From Saccharimonas sp963542675 (GTDB taxonomy: Bacteria; Patescibacteriota; Saccharimonadia; Saccharimonadales; Saccharimonadaceae): a stretch of 64,000 bases of DNA. This document shows, piece by piece, positions 41,691-48,982 of the stretch (its first letter is position 1; the number at the start of each line of letters is the position of its first letter). The stretch is taken from assembly GCA_963542675.1 (NCBI GenBank), contig CAUTXC010000001.1:53331-117330 (forward strand), read 5' to 3'. The position numbers and the translations under genes were made by a program. The notes under the pieces are model-generated. The model ran no database searches and had not been told where the DNA came from. It was given only the letters and a program-made list of their open reading frames with translations.

Positions 41691-42611
41691 TTATTCTTTG
41701 GCTTTGATGCGTGTGATGTTGGCTTCTGTGGCCGCCTTGGCGCGCTTTTTCGTCGACTTTTTCTTGGCAGGCGTTGTAATATCTACTTCATCAGCAATTG
41801 CTTCAAGCTCTTGCTTATCTTTGCGGAGGAGATATGACTGCTGCGCTACTGCTACTAAGTTAGATGCCGTGTAGTAGAGCGCCAACGCCCCTGGCAGGCC
41901 CATCATGATCATAAACATCATCACTGGCATAAACTTCGCCATATTGCGCATCATCGCCGCGTTCATCTCGGCAGGGTCGGCCTCTTTGCCAGCGGCCGTC
42001 TCCTTCATGATGTCGCGGAAGCGCTTGGTGCTCTTGCCAGTTGGCATAGTCTGCTTGGTCATTACATACTGTGTGAGAGCTGAGATAATTGCGAGAGCGA
42101 GGAGCGGCCAGACAATGCCATCCTTGCCAAGTGCTACCTTAGTGAGGTCGATAAAACCCAGCATGGTGTGGTTGAACTGCTCGGGGTGGTGAATAATCGT
42201 CTTGATAGCATCGATATTCTTGAGCGGCTCGTAGATATAGCGCGCCACTTGGTCACGGTGAAGCGAGATGATCATGATCACCTGATAGAGGCCGATAAAG
42301 ATCGGAATTTGAATAAAGAGCAGGAGGATCGAGCGAAATGGCTTGATACCGTACTTCTTATATAGCTCCATCTGCTGCATTGCTTCTACTTGACGGTTGC
42401 CATTAGCCGCTTTCTTGATCTTGGCCAACTCAGGCTGCATCTTGCGCATCTGTTTGCTCTGGTGGAGCTGCCGCTTAAGCAGTGGGTAGAGCAAGAAGCG
42501 GATGATGACCGTGAAGAGAATCACCGCCACACCAAAGTCACCACCTGGGATGATACTATAGATGAGCAAAAGTGCGTTAAAAATGGGCTGTAAAATTATT
42601 GTCTCAAACAT
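41691..42611 (-). CDS. yidC: Membrane protein insertase YidC/Oxa1
   Basis: Inserts membrane proteins with or without the Sec translocon. The 306-residue protein is the short Oxa1-like form without the large periplasmic domain of proteobacterial YidC. It has about five membrane segments, the conserved Arg in FTVIIRFLLYPL, a cytoplasmic coiled hairpin (QMRKMQPELAKIKK) and a Lys-rich C-terminal tail that may contact the ribosome. The start at 42611, with GGAG 5 nt upstream, is preferred over 42653. An extended -10 promoter lies upstream. No yidD gene is seen between it and rnpA. Confidence 0.95.
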   Translation of the reverse strand: MFETIILQPIFNALLLIYSIIPGGDFGVAVILFTVIIRFLLYPLLKRQLHQSKQMRKMQPELAKIKKAANGNRQVEAMQQMELYKKYGIKPFRSILLLFIQIPIFIGLYQVIMIISLHRDQVARYIYEPLKNIDAIKTIIHHPEQFNHTMLGFIDLTKVALGKDGIVWPLLALAIISALTQYVMTKQTMPTGKSTKRFRDIMKETAAGKEADPAEMNAAMMRNMAKFMPVMMFMIMMGLPGALALYYTASNLVAVAQQSYLLRKDKQELEAIADEVDITTPAKKKSTKKRAKAATEANITRIKAKE

Positions 42612-42633
42612 ATTGACTCCGATTACTGCATTT

Positions 42634-42642
42634 ATTGTATCA
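42634..42642 (-). promoter_or_regulatory. Extended -10 promoter of yidC-khpB
   Basis: TGATACAAT on the minus strand, ending 22 nt before the yidC ATG at 42611. Confidence 0.55.
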
Positions 42643-42955
42643 TAGGTGGCCACGGAAGATGAATTGTGGCGAAGTATTTTTGGAAATCAATAGTGATATG
42701 CCCAAGATATTATCAATAATGCTGCGCATAGGCGTATCCAGAACTTTAGAAAAATAACACTCATCTAGATTGCAATCTATCTGAGTATAACATCAATAAA
42801 TAGAATATCAGTAGATATTTTGAGCTTTAGTTACTACAGTCTACGGAAAAAATTTCTGTACCAATTTGACGCAAATTAATATACAGAAAAAGTGGCACAA
42901 AAAGACTCAGTCGTCACAAATTCCTATTCTCGCTTATCCGCATCATTACCTGGCG
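42643..42955. other. AT-rich gap between rnpA and yidC
   Basis: A 313-bp stretch without a credible gene. It contains an imperfect inverted repeat at 42759-42786 centred on the perfect 12-bp palindrome AGATTGCAATCT, with outer arms ACTCA and TGAGT. No conserved RNA is recognised; it is too AT-rich for RNase P RNA. Confidence 0.5.
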
Positions 42956-43309
42956 TTATCTTGCCGGGCAAATACCAGCTCGCACAAGCAGATTTGTCAC
43001 CACTAGCACTAGCTCATCATGTGGCGTGGTAAGTACTTCGCTTGAGGTAATGATCAGCGCAACGTCGTACACCCCTGTAAAGTGCGGTACTTGCTGGCGT
43101 AATATCTCGTAGATACGGCGGCGAATGCGGTTGCGCCCTACCGCAGATTTGTGCACCTTTTTGCTCACTACTACGGCAATTCGTGGCATACGTCGGCGGC
43201 GATTGGCAACGTACTTGATGGTCAGCAGGCGCGAACGCTCGGCACTGGCATGGCGATACAAATAGCGCAGCCCGCCATAGCCATGAAACCGATATCGTTG
43301 CTGTAACAT
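42956..43309 (-). CDS. rnpA: Ribonuclease P protein component
   Basis: The protein subunit of RNase P, which matures tRNA 5' ends. The 117-residue protein has the conserved RNR helix in SAVGRNRIRRRIYE and the PRIAVVVSKKVHK strand. Its N-terminus (FHGYGGLRYLYR) departs from the usual RL-rich start. The ATG at 43309 lies 6 nt after TATAAT in a TGC-extended -10, giving a leaderless transcript; a longer frame to 43381 crosses the rpmH terminator and is rejected. The gene is thus separated from rpmH transcription. Confidence 0.92.
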   Translation of the reverse strand: MLQQRYRFHGYGGLRYLYRHASAERSRLLTIKYVANRRRRMPRIAVVVSKKVHKSAVGRNRIRRRIYEILRQQVPHFTGVYDVALIITSSEVLTTPHDELVLVVTNLLVRAGICPAR

Positions 43310-43315
43310 AGCTGT

Positions 43316-43324
43316 ATTATAGCA
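43316..43324 (-). promoter_or_regulatory. Extended -10 promoter of rnpA, leaderless
   Basis: TGCTATAAT on the minus strand, 6 nt before the ATG. The 17 bases from this box through the ATG (GCTATAATACAGCTATG) are identical to those at rfbB. Confidence 0.68.
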
Positions 43325-43345
43325 AATCTGCCCGCAAACAGAGAT

Positions 43346-43375
43346 AAAATAACCCACCAAGCAGTGGGTTATTTT
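43346..43375 (-). terminator. rpmH terminator
   Basis: A perfect 12-bp stem (AAAATAACCCAC with GTGGGTTATTTT) and a 6-nt loop, between rpmH and rnpA. Confidence 0.85.
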
Positions 43376-43396
43376 CGTCATTTTGCTATCATCACA

Positions 43397-43537
43397 CTAC
43401 GAGAGTGCGAGGCGAGCGCGGCCCTTGGCGCGGCGGCGCTTGAGCACATTGCGGCCTGCCTTGGTGGCAATCCGTGCCCGAAACCCGTGCGTCCGAGCGC
43501 GATGACGAGTGTGTGGTTGGTAAGTTCGTTTTGGCAT
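43397..43537 (-). CDS. rpmH: 50S ribosomal protein L34
   Basis: A 46-residue, very basic protein, MPKRTYQPHTRHRARTHGF at the start and ending KGRARLALS, matching L34 throughout. It is one of the smallest ribosomal proteins and the usual neighbour of rnpA and dnaA at bacterial origins. The strong promoter (TTGAAA-17 bp-TATAAT) ends 9 nt before the ATG. A 12-bp-stem terminator separates it from rnpA, whereas the two are usually co-transcribed in other bacteria. Confidence 0.95.
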   Translation of the reverse strand: MPKRTYQPHTRHRARTHGFRARIATKAGRNVLKRRRAKGRARLALS

Positions 43538-43546
43538 ATCATTGCT

Positions 43547-43575
43547 ATTATACGCGATTGCCTGAGATCTTTCAA
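43547..43575 (-). promoter_or_regulatory. rpmH promoter
   Basis: TTGAAA (5 of 6 to consensus), a 17-bp spacer and TATAAT on the minus strand, ending 9 nt before the rpmH ATG. It is the best sigma-70-type promoter in the window. Confidence 0.8.
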
Positions 43576-43639
43576 CTTTTCACCCGTTTAGTGGATTTTT
43601 TACACCAATCAGCCTCCGTCATAAGCATAGCCAAGTTGT

Positions 43640-43764
43640 TTATCCACATTTGTTCGCGAGTTATCCACACTTTAACAGGGGTAATGTACTTTTGTGGAAA
43701 AACTTCACCCCTGTTGCTCTTCTTGTACTCGACCCGTTGTTGTATTTCTCACGGTTGTGGAAAA
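43640..43764. other. DnaA-box cluster upstream of dnaA (candidate oriC part 1)
   Basis: Two perfect TTATCCACA boxes at 43640-43648 and 43661-43669 have the same orientation and are 21 bp apart, two helical turns. Two opposite-strand TTTTCCACA boxes lie at 43693-43701 and 43756-43764. The last overlaps the probable dnaA -35 region, which suggests autoregulation. Confidence 0.75.
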
Positions 43765-43783
43765 GTCGGTTTTTTCTTATACT
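43755..43783 (+). promoter_or_regulatory. Probable dnaA promoter
   Basis: TTGTGG, a 17-bp spacer and TATACT at 43778-43783. The -35 overlaps a DnaA box. Confidence 0.5.
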
Positions 43784-43825
43784 AAAAGGAGTCATTGTAT
43801 AACAAACAAGGAGCAGCAAAAGCTA

Positions 43826-45208
43826 GTGTACCACAGCCTGTGGAAGAGTGTTTTGGGTGAGATTGAAGTGTCGATACCAAGCGGCATTTTTTCGACGTGG
43901 TTTGCCAATACCGAGATGCTCAGCAACAAAGATGGGGTAATCACCATTGGTGTGGCGAATATCTTTGCGATTCGTCAGTTTGAGGTGCGCTACGATAGCA
44001 TTGTCAAAGAAGCGCTACAGCATAGTGGCATTGAGGTGTCGCGTATCGCTTATGTGGTAAACAAACACGGCAAAAAACGCACCGTCATTAGCCGCGAAAC
44101 CACTGGCCAGCAAGCCGATCGCGTCGAGGAGCGAGCGGCAGCACTCATCAGAAAGCCAACTACTCCTTCACACTCTAGTTCTCCGACACCTGCAACCAGC
44201 CTCAACGCGCGCTATACCTTCCAAAATTTTATCGTTGGCTCGAGTAACGACCTCGCCTACACTGCCTGCCAAGCAGTCGCACATAGCCCTGGTACGAAGT
44301 ATAACCCCCTCTTCATTTACGGTGGCGTTGGCCTCGGTAAAACGCACCTCATCCAAGCGGTGGGCAACGAGATCCTCGCGCGAGACCCAAGCAAAAAGGT
44401 CGCTTACCTGAGCTCTGAGACGTTTGTCAAAGAATTTATCGAGTCGATCCGCTTCAAAAAGGCGGGCTTTTCTGACCGGTATCGCAATGTTGATGTACTG
44501 ATCGTCGACGATATGCAATTCATTGCCGGGCGTGAGAAGACCCAAGAGGAGTTCTTTCACACCTTCAATGCCCTCCACCAAGCCAATAAGCAAATTATCA
44601 TTGGTAGCGACAAACCACCGCACAGCATTCCTACCCTAACGGAGCGCTTGCGCAGTCGCTTTGAATGGGGGATGGCGATCGATATCCAGATGCCAGATTT
44701 TGAGACGCGCTGCGCGATCGTCGAGACTAAAGCGAGCTTCGCTGGCGTGACACTTGAGCGCGACACCGTGGAATACCTTGCCAAGAACGTCAAGACAAAT
44801 ATCCGCGAGCTCGAGGGTGCGCTCAATCAACTCCTTGCTTATGCCGAGATGCGTGGCGTCGCTCCTGACGTAATGACAGCGGAGGGTTTGCTTGGTAACG
44901 TCCGGCGTAGTCGTCCCCAGCACCTCACTGCTAAGCAGATTATTGACAAGACTGCCCGCCACTTCCAGATCGATAGCAAAGAAATCTGTGGTGCTAAGCG
45001 AGCTAAGCATATCGTTGTGCCGCGGCAAATTGCCATGTACTTGCTGCGCAGCGAGCTCCACATGAGCTTTCCACAAATTGCCAATGAGCTGGGCCGCAAA
45101 GACCACACGACCGCCATCCATTCGGTCGAAAAAATCGAAAAATCCATCAAGCTCGACTATCTCATCCGTGAGCAGGTCGCTGACATCCGGGATAAGCTCT
45201 ATGCCTAG
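43826..45208 (+). CDS. dnaA: Chromosomal replication initiator DnaA
   Basis: Binds DnaA boxes and opens the origin. The protein has domain I (SLWKSVLGEIEVSIPSG at the start), a linker, the AAA+ domain III with Walker A GGVGLGKTH, Walker B VLIVDDMQF and sensor regions, and the C-terminal domain IV helix-turn-helix ending RKDHTTAIHSV. No ATG fits. The GTG at 43826 gives about 460 residues with a normal N-terminus and an AAGGAG 12 nt upstream. AAAGGAG at 43785-43791 instead lies 7 nt before an in-frame ATA at 43799. A GTG at 43694 would extend far into the box cluster. Confidence 0.95.
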   Translation: MYHSLWKSVLGEIEVSIPSGIFSTWFANTEMLSNKDGVITIGVANIFAIRQFEVRYDSIVKEALQHSGIEVSRIAYVVNKHGKKRTVISRETTGQQADRVEERAAALIRKPTTPSHSSSPTPATSLNARYTFQNFIVGSSNDLAYTACQAVAHSPGTKYNPLFIYGGVGLGKTHLIQAVGNEILARDPSKKVAYLSSETFVKEFIESIRFKKAGFSDRYRNVDVLIVDDMQFIAGREKTQEEFFHTFNALHQANKQIIIGSDKPPHSIPTLTERLRSRFEWGMAIDIQMPDFETRCAIVETKASFAGVTLERDTVEYLAKNVKTNIRELEGALNQLLAYAEMRGVAPDVMTAEGLLGNVRRSRPQHLTAKQIIDKTARHFQIDSKEICGAKRAKHIVVPRQIAMYLLRSELHMSFPQIANELGRKDHTTAIHSVEKIEKSIKLDYLIREQVADIRDKLYA

Positions 45209-45232
45209 GCCGTGTGTTTTTTTCGCTACACC

Positions 45233-45445
45233 TGTGGAAAAGCCGTGCACAGCTGGTCGTATAACCCGCGGACAGTTCGTGGGCAGCCATCCACAACACC
45301 AAGAGCGCACCATACGAAAGCCTTACTGGCTAGTGGATAACCCCTGCTTCTCCCCGATTTATCCACGTCAGCGATCGCAGTGTTTTGCACAAGTAGTGAG
45401 CAGGTCGTACCTCTGTTATTCATCATGGTTTCCACAGTATCCACA
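45233..45445. other. DnaA-box cluster between dnaA and dnaN (candidate oriC part 2)
   Basis: The 282-bp gap holds TTTTCCACA (reverse) at 45233-45241, a weak CCATCCACA at 45287, TTATCCACT (reverse) at 45332-45340, TTATCCACG at 45359-45367, and the abutting pair GTTTCCACA/GTATCCACA at 45428-45445. An AT-rich stretch follows, up to dnaN, and could be the unwinding element. Confidence 0.75.
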
Positions 45446-45490
45446 GCACCTATTACTATATCAACCAGATAAAAAGAAAGGATTGTCAAT

Positions 45491-46591
45491 ATGAAACTGT
45501 CTGTCACACAAGAAAATCTTGCACGAGCGCTCGGGGTTGTTGGGCGAGTTGCGAGTAACCGAGCTGGCCTGCCGATCTTAAATAATATATTATTCCGCAC
45601 CGAAGGTAATCGCCTTCTTCTCGCTGCGACGAACTTAGAGATTGCCGCTACCTATTATATTGGCGCAAAAGTAGAGACACCGGGGGTAATTACCCTGCCG
45701 GCTAAACTTGTGAGCGAATTTGTGGCGAATTTGCCGAAGGGGCCGATCGAGCTTGAGACCGATGGCGCGCGTATGACACTGACGTCTGGCGGGTACACTT
45801 CGACGATTAATGGCGTGGTAGCGGATGACTTTCCGGAGCTGCCGACGATTGATGAAGAACAATCGGTACGTTATAGTATCGCCGCTGCAGACTTTAAGCA
45901 GGCGGCAGCCCAGACCTTGGTGACGTGTAGTAATGACACGACGCGGCCTGTCCTAACTGGTGTGTATTGGCATACAGTGGATGGTGCGCTGTATATGGCA
46001 GCGACGGATGGCTATCGCCTGGCTGAGCGGCGTTTGATGGCGAGCCAGAGCCAGATTGCAGCCATTGTGCCAGCGAGCAGTTTGCAGGAAGCTCTACGCT
46101 CACTCAGTGACGGCACGGAAGAGGTGGAGGTGCTCTTTGATGAGACGCAGGTACGCTTTCGGTTAGAGGAAGTGGAGATTACCAGCCGCTTAATCGATGG
46201 TACCTACCCAAATTATCGGCAGCTCATCCCTACTCAGTCCGAGACAAATGTCACGCTTGCAGCAGGCGATTTCTCGCGCGTAGTAAAGGTGGCAGGGCTC
46301 TTTGCGCGTGAGTCTGGTGGTAGTGTCACGCTTACCGCCGACCATGAGGCGCAGAAATTGCGGATTCACTCCGTTGCGTCCGAGCTGGGCGAAAATACCT
46401 CCGAGGCAGAGGCTGAGGTGTCGAGTGATGGGCAGATTACGCTCAATTCGCGGTACATTAGTGATGCACTAGGTGTTCTCGATGGCGAGACGATCACCTT
46501 CCGCTTTAGTGGTAAGCTCTCACCCTGCGTCTTGACGGCCGCTCAGCCCGAGCCAAACTACATTCATATTATTATGCCACTGAAGAGCTAG
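45491..46591 (+). CDS. dnaN: DNA polymerase III sliding clamp (beta subunit)
   Basis: The 366-residue clamp that tethers replicative polymerase to DNA, with the three similar domains of DnaN. It begins MKLSVTQENLARALGVVGRV and ends HIIMPLKS, close to the canonical PMRL terminus. Family features include NNILF, ATDGYRLAER in domain II and SRLIDGTYPNYRQLIP. An AAAGGA ribosome site lies 9 nt upstream. The gene follows the candidate origin and lies 2 bp before recF, so the two are probably co-transcribed. Confidence 0.97.
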   Translation: MKLSVTQENLARALGVVGRVASNRAGLPILNNILFRTEGNRLLLAATNLEIAATYYIGAKVETPGVITLPAKLVSEFVANLPKGPIELETDGARMTLTSGGYTSTINGVVADDFPELPTIDEEQSVRYSIAAADFKQAAAQTLVTCSNDTTRPVLTGVYWHTVDGALYMAATDGYRLAERRLMASQSQIAAIVPASSLQEALRSLSDGTEEVEVLFDETQVRFRLEEVEITSRLIDGTYPNYRQLIPTQSETNVTLAAGDFSRVVKVAGLFARESGGSVTLTADHEAQKLRIHSVASELGENTSEAEAEVSSDGQITLNSRYISDALGVLDGETITFRFSGKLSPCVLTAAQPEPNYIHIIMPLKS

Positions 46592-46593
46592 CG

Positions 46594-47592
46594 ATGAAGA
46601 TAACGCGGCTAGCAGTGCAGCATGTGCGAGTTCATACGCTCAAGACACTTAACCTTGAGCCGGGTACGACGCTGATTTCTGGCCCAAATGGTTCTGGCAA
46701 GACATCGCTTATTGAGGCAATTCATATTGCGCTGCGTGGTACTTCCTTTCGCGGTAGCGATGAAGCAGTCTGCCAACATGAACAAAAAAGTTATACAATT
46801 GATCTCGCGACGGATGAGCAGCATTACCGCGTCCAGTACGATCGTCGACATGAGACGAAGCGCAAGCGTTTTATCGTCGATGGCACAACCTATGGTCGCC
46901 TCCCCTATGGCAAAAAATATCCAATTGTTCTCTTTGAGCCAGATACCTTGCGGATTATCACTGGCTCGCCGCAGCGCCGGCGTAATTTTCTCGATACACT
47001 TATCCAGCAATATGATGCACACTATAGCCATGAGCTGAGCCGCTACCACCGAGCATTGCAACAACGTAATAAATTACTCAAAGACCCTGCCCTTAGCGAT
47101 GCGACACTTTTCTCGTGGAATCTTATCTTGAGTCAGTATGGTGCGTCGATCATTACGAAGCGTCAGCGGGTGCTGCGCTATCTTAATGCAAAAAGCAGTG
47201 CTATGTATCAAAGTATTGCGGGCGTGGCGGATAGCGTTGCGCTACACTACTCGGAGGAGCGCAACGTGAGCGCGCAGCAGCTTCTCGCCGAGTATGAGCA
47301 AAAAACAGCGTATGATACAGTGGTTGGTGCGACGAGTGTTGGGCCACACCGACATGATATAACGGTACTGTTTCGAGGTAATCCGGCCGCCAAGACTGCA
47401 TCACGGGGTGAAATTCGCACCATTGTGCTTGCCCTTAAATTTCTTGAGGCGGCTTATATCCGGCAGCAAACAGGCCAAGCACCACTTATTCTACTCGACG
47501 ATGTCTTTGGCGAGCTCGACCAACAACGCCAGCAGCGCCTCCTTAGTGAATTCGTCGATAACCAGATTGTGATGACGAGTGCGGTGGGGTGA
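46594..47592 (+). CDS. recF: DNA replication/repair protein RecF
   Basis: An SMC-like ABC ATPase that helps load RecA at gaps. The 332 residues include Walker A GPNGSGKTS, the FEPDTLRIITGSPQRRR segment, GPHRHDI, an ABC signature written SRGEIRT in place of the common SQGQQRT, and Walker B LILLDDVFGELD. It is somewhat shorter than typical RecF. It lies 2 bp after dnaN and ends 3 bp from a convergent minus-strand gene, with no terminator visible between them. Confidence 0.93.
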   Translation: MKITRLAVQHVRVHTLKTLNLEPGTTLISGPNGSGKTSLIEAIHIALRGTSFRGSDEAVCQHEQKSYTIDLATDEQHYRVQYDRRHETKRKRFIVDGTTYGRLPYGKKYPIVLFEPDTLRIITGSPQRRRNFLDTLIQQYDAHYSHELSRYHRALQQRNKLLKDPALSDATLFSWNLILSQYGASIITKRQRVLRYLNAKSSAMYQSIAGVADSVALHYSEERNVSAQQLLAEYEQKTAYDTVVGATSVGPHRHDITVLFRGNPAAKTASRGEIRTIVLALKFLEAAYIRQQTGQAPLILLDDVFGELDQQRQQRLLSEFVDNQIVMTSAVG

Positions 47593-47595
47593 GTG

Positions 47596-48339
47596 TTATA
47601 CGTCGGCACTGCCACCACGCTGTCGTGGCTGATCAATTATGTAGTTTGGCATTAGTGGCTGCTGGGTTGTAATATCAATCATATTAGCAGCATCAAGAAC
47701 AGACTGTGGCGCATTATTACACTCATATTTGCTAATGGATATTTTGAGTGAACATGCGATGTGCCATTTTGTATCTTGTTTTTGTAGGACAACCTTCAGC
47801 GTGTCGCGATTGAGATCGGTGCTGCTCCCCTTGAAGGCGAGTGCAGCAACCGCCCAATTCCCCTTCTCTAAAACAGCATGGCTCTTGATAGTATATAGCG
47901 AGGTAATCGTGCTATTGCTCTGGGTGATTGCCTGGTCGATGGCAGATTGCTCTTTGTTTGTTAGTTGTTTGAGGTACGCTTGAGTATAGTCATAAGGCAA
48001 GGAGATAGACTTCTTTTCGCTATCTAATATAATACCTTGGCGCCGCGTTGCTACAGTATTGTTGTCGCTTTTTGCGATGAGATAGTACGAGCCTTTGGGT
48101 AGGAAGTAATCTTTGCCAGACTCGACCGACTGCTGCGCAACAGTACGGGTTGGTGCGATTGTTTTTTCGTCTTTACTGTCAGTCCCCTTATAGAGCGTGA
48201 CAGATGTATATTTTGACGTGTCGTAGGAGACAGTTATGTGCTGGTGAGCATTGAGGATTGCGAGAATGATTAAAAGGATAATAAAACCACCACAGATGAT
48301 CGCAAGCGTGACGAGTTGTTTTCTTGAGAGTTCCATCAT
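47596..48339 (-). CDS. Unrecognised membrane-anchored protein
   Basis: I do not recognise this 247-residue protein. It has one N-terminal membrane helix (about 9-29, very Ile/Leu-rich) and an extracytoplasmic part of about 210 residues. The first half of that part (ITVSYDTSKYTSVTLY... to YYLIAKSDN) has the beta-sandwich look of a PEGA-like domain. The second half is a helix followed by strands with two Cys (IACSLKI and YECNN). It overlaps the upstream PEGA gene at TAATG and is the last gene of the secretion-locus operon. A wall- or envelope-linked structural role is possible. Confidence 0.65.
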   Translation of the reverse strand: MMELSRKQLVTLAIICGGFIILLIILAILNAHQHITVSYDTSKYTSVTLYKGTDSKDEKTIAPTRTVAQQSVESGKDYFLPKGSYYLIAKSDNNTVATRRQGIILDSEKKSISLPYDYTQAYLKQLTNKEQSAIDQAITQSNSTITSLYTIKSHAVLEKGNWAVAALAFKGSSTDLNRDTLKVVLQKQDTKWHIACSLKISISKYECNNAPQSVLDAANMIDITTQQPLMPNYIIDQPRQRGGSADV

Positions 48340-48971
48340 TATTCTCCGAGGGGGTTTTTATAGTTAGCAAATTCGATTTGATAATCGCTCAGCCGCACAC
48401 CAGAGGCCACGAGCTTTGCAACAGCTTTGTAGCGGTATTGCGGCGATTCAGTTCGGACAACTAAGACAGGTCGGTCTTCTCTCTTATAATAGCCAATTGA
48501 ATAGTAGGCGGTTTTGATTGGCAGCTTAGCAACGATCGGGTATGTATTAATAAATTTATTACCAGCTTCAATTGCTTGCTTGCCAGCAATAGACTCGACT
48601 TTATCATATTGATCGATATGCTCACGTTGCCATTTCTTTGCCTCTGCGGAGCGTGGTGTGAGCTCGATAATGACTGTCTGCGATGGTTTTTGTTTTGCAT
48701 CAATGTCAACTCGATAATTAATAAAGCCGTCTTTGGTAGCGGTAATAATATAGTTACCAGCTGGCACATATGTCGTTCCATTGTGGCCAGAATATTCTGC
48801 ATCCGTTGCGACATTTTTCAAAGTGATTTTGGCATCGCTTGGCACGGCAGCAATCTCGATAGGAATCCTCTGTGATCGATCGACAGATTGGTAAATTTGA
48901 TAACCAATAAAGCTAACAATAGCAACAGCAGCAAAGATGGTTGTTATGATAATCGTTCGACGTTGACTCAT
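48339..48971 (-). CDS. PEGA-domain membrane-anchored protein
   Basis: A 210-residue protein with one N-terminal membrane helix (about 7-27) and a PEGA-like domain at about 35-100: PIEIAAVPSDAKITL, then YVPAGNYIITATKDGF, the pattern that gives the family its name. PEGA domains are found on surface-layer and envelope proteins and are thought to bind proteins or glycans. The C-terminal half is unrecognised. GGGAG lies 8 nt upstream of the ATG. It sits 11 bp after the three-module hydrolase and overlaps the next gene by one base. Confidence 0.75.
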   Translation of the reverse strand: MSQRRTIIITTIFAAVAIVSFIGYQIYQSVDRSQRIPIEIAAVPSDAKITLKNVATDAEYSGHNGTTYVPAGNYIITATKDGFINYRVDIDAKQKPSQTVIIELTPRSAEAKKWQREHIDQYDKVESIAGKQAIEAGNKFINTYPIVAKLPIKTAYYSIGYYKREDRPVLVVRTESPQYRYKAVAKLVASGVRLSDYQIEFANYKNPLGE

Positions 48972-48982
48972 GCTGTACTCCC

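Noticed and set aside
44636..45313. A 225-codon minus-strand open frame
   Set aside because: It is antisense to dnaA and has no recognisable protein features or ribosome site.
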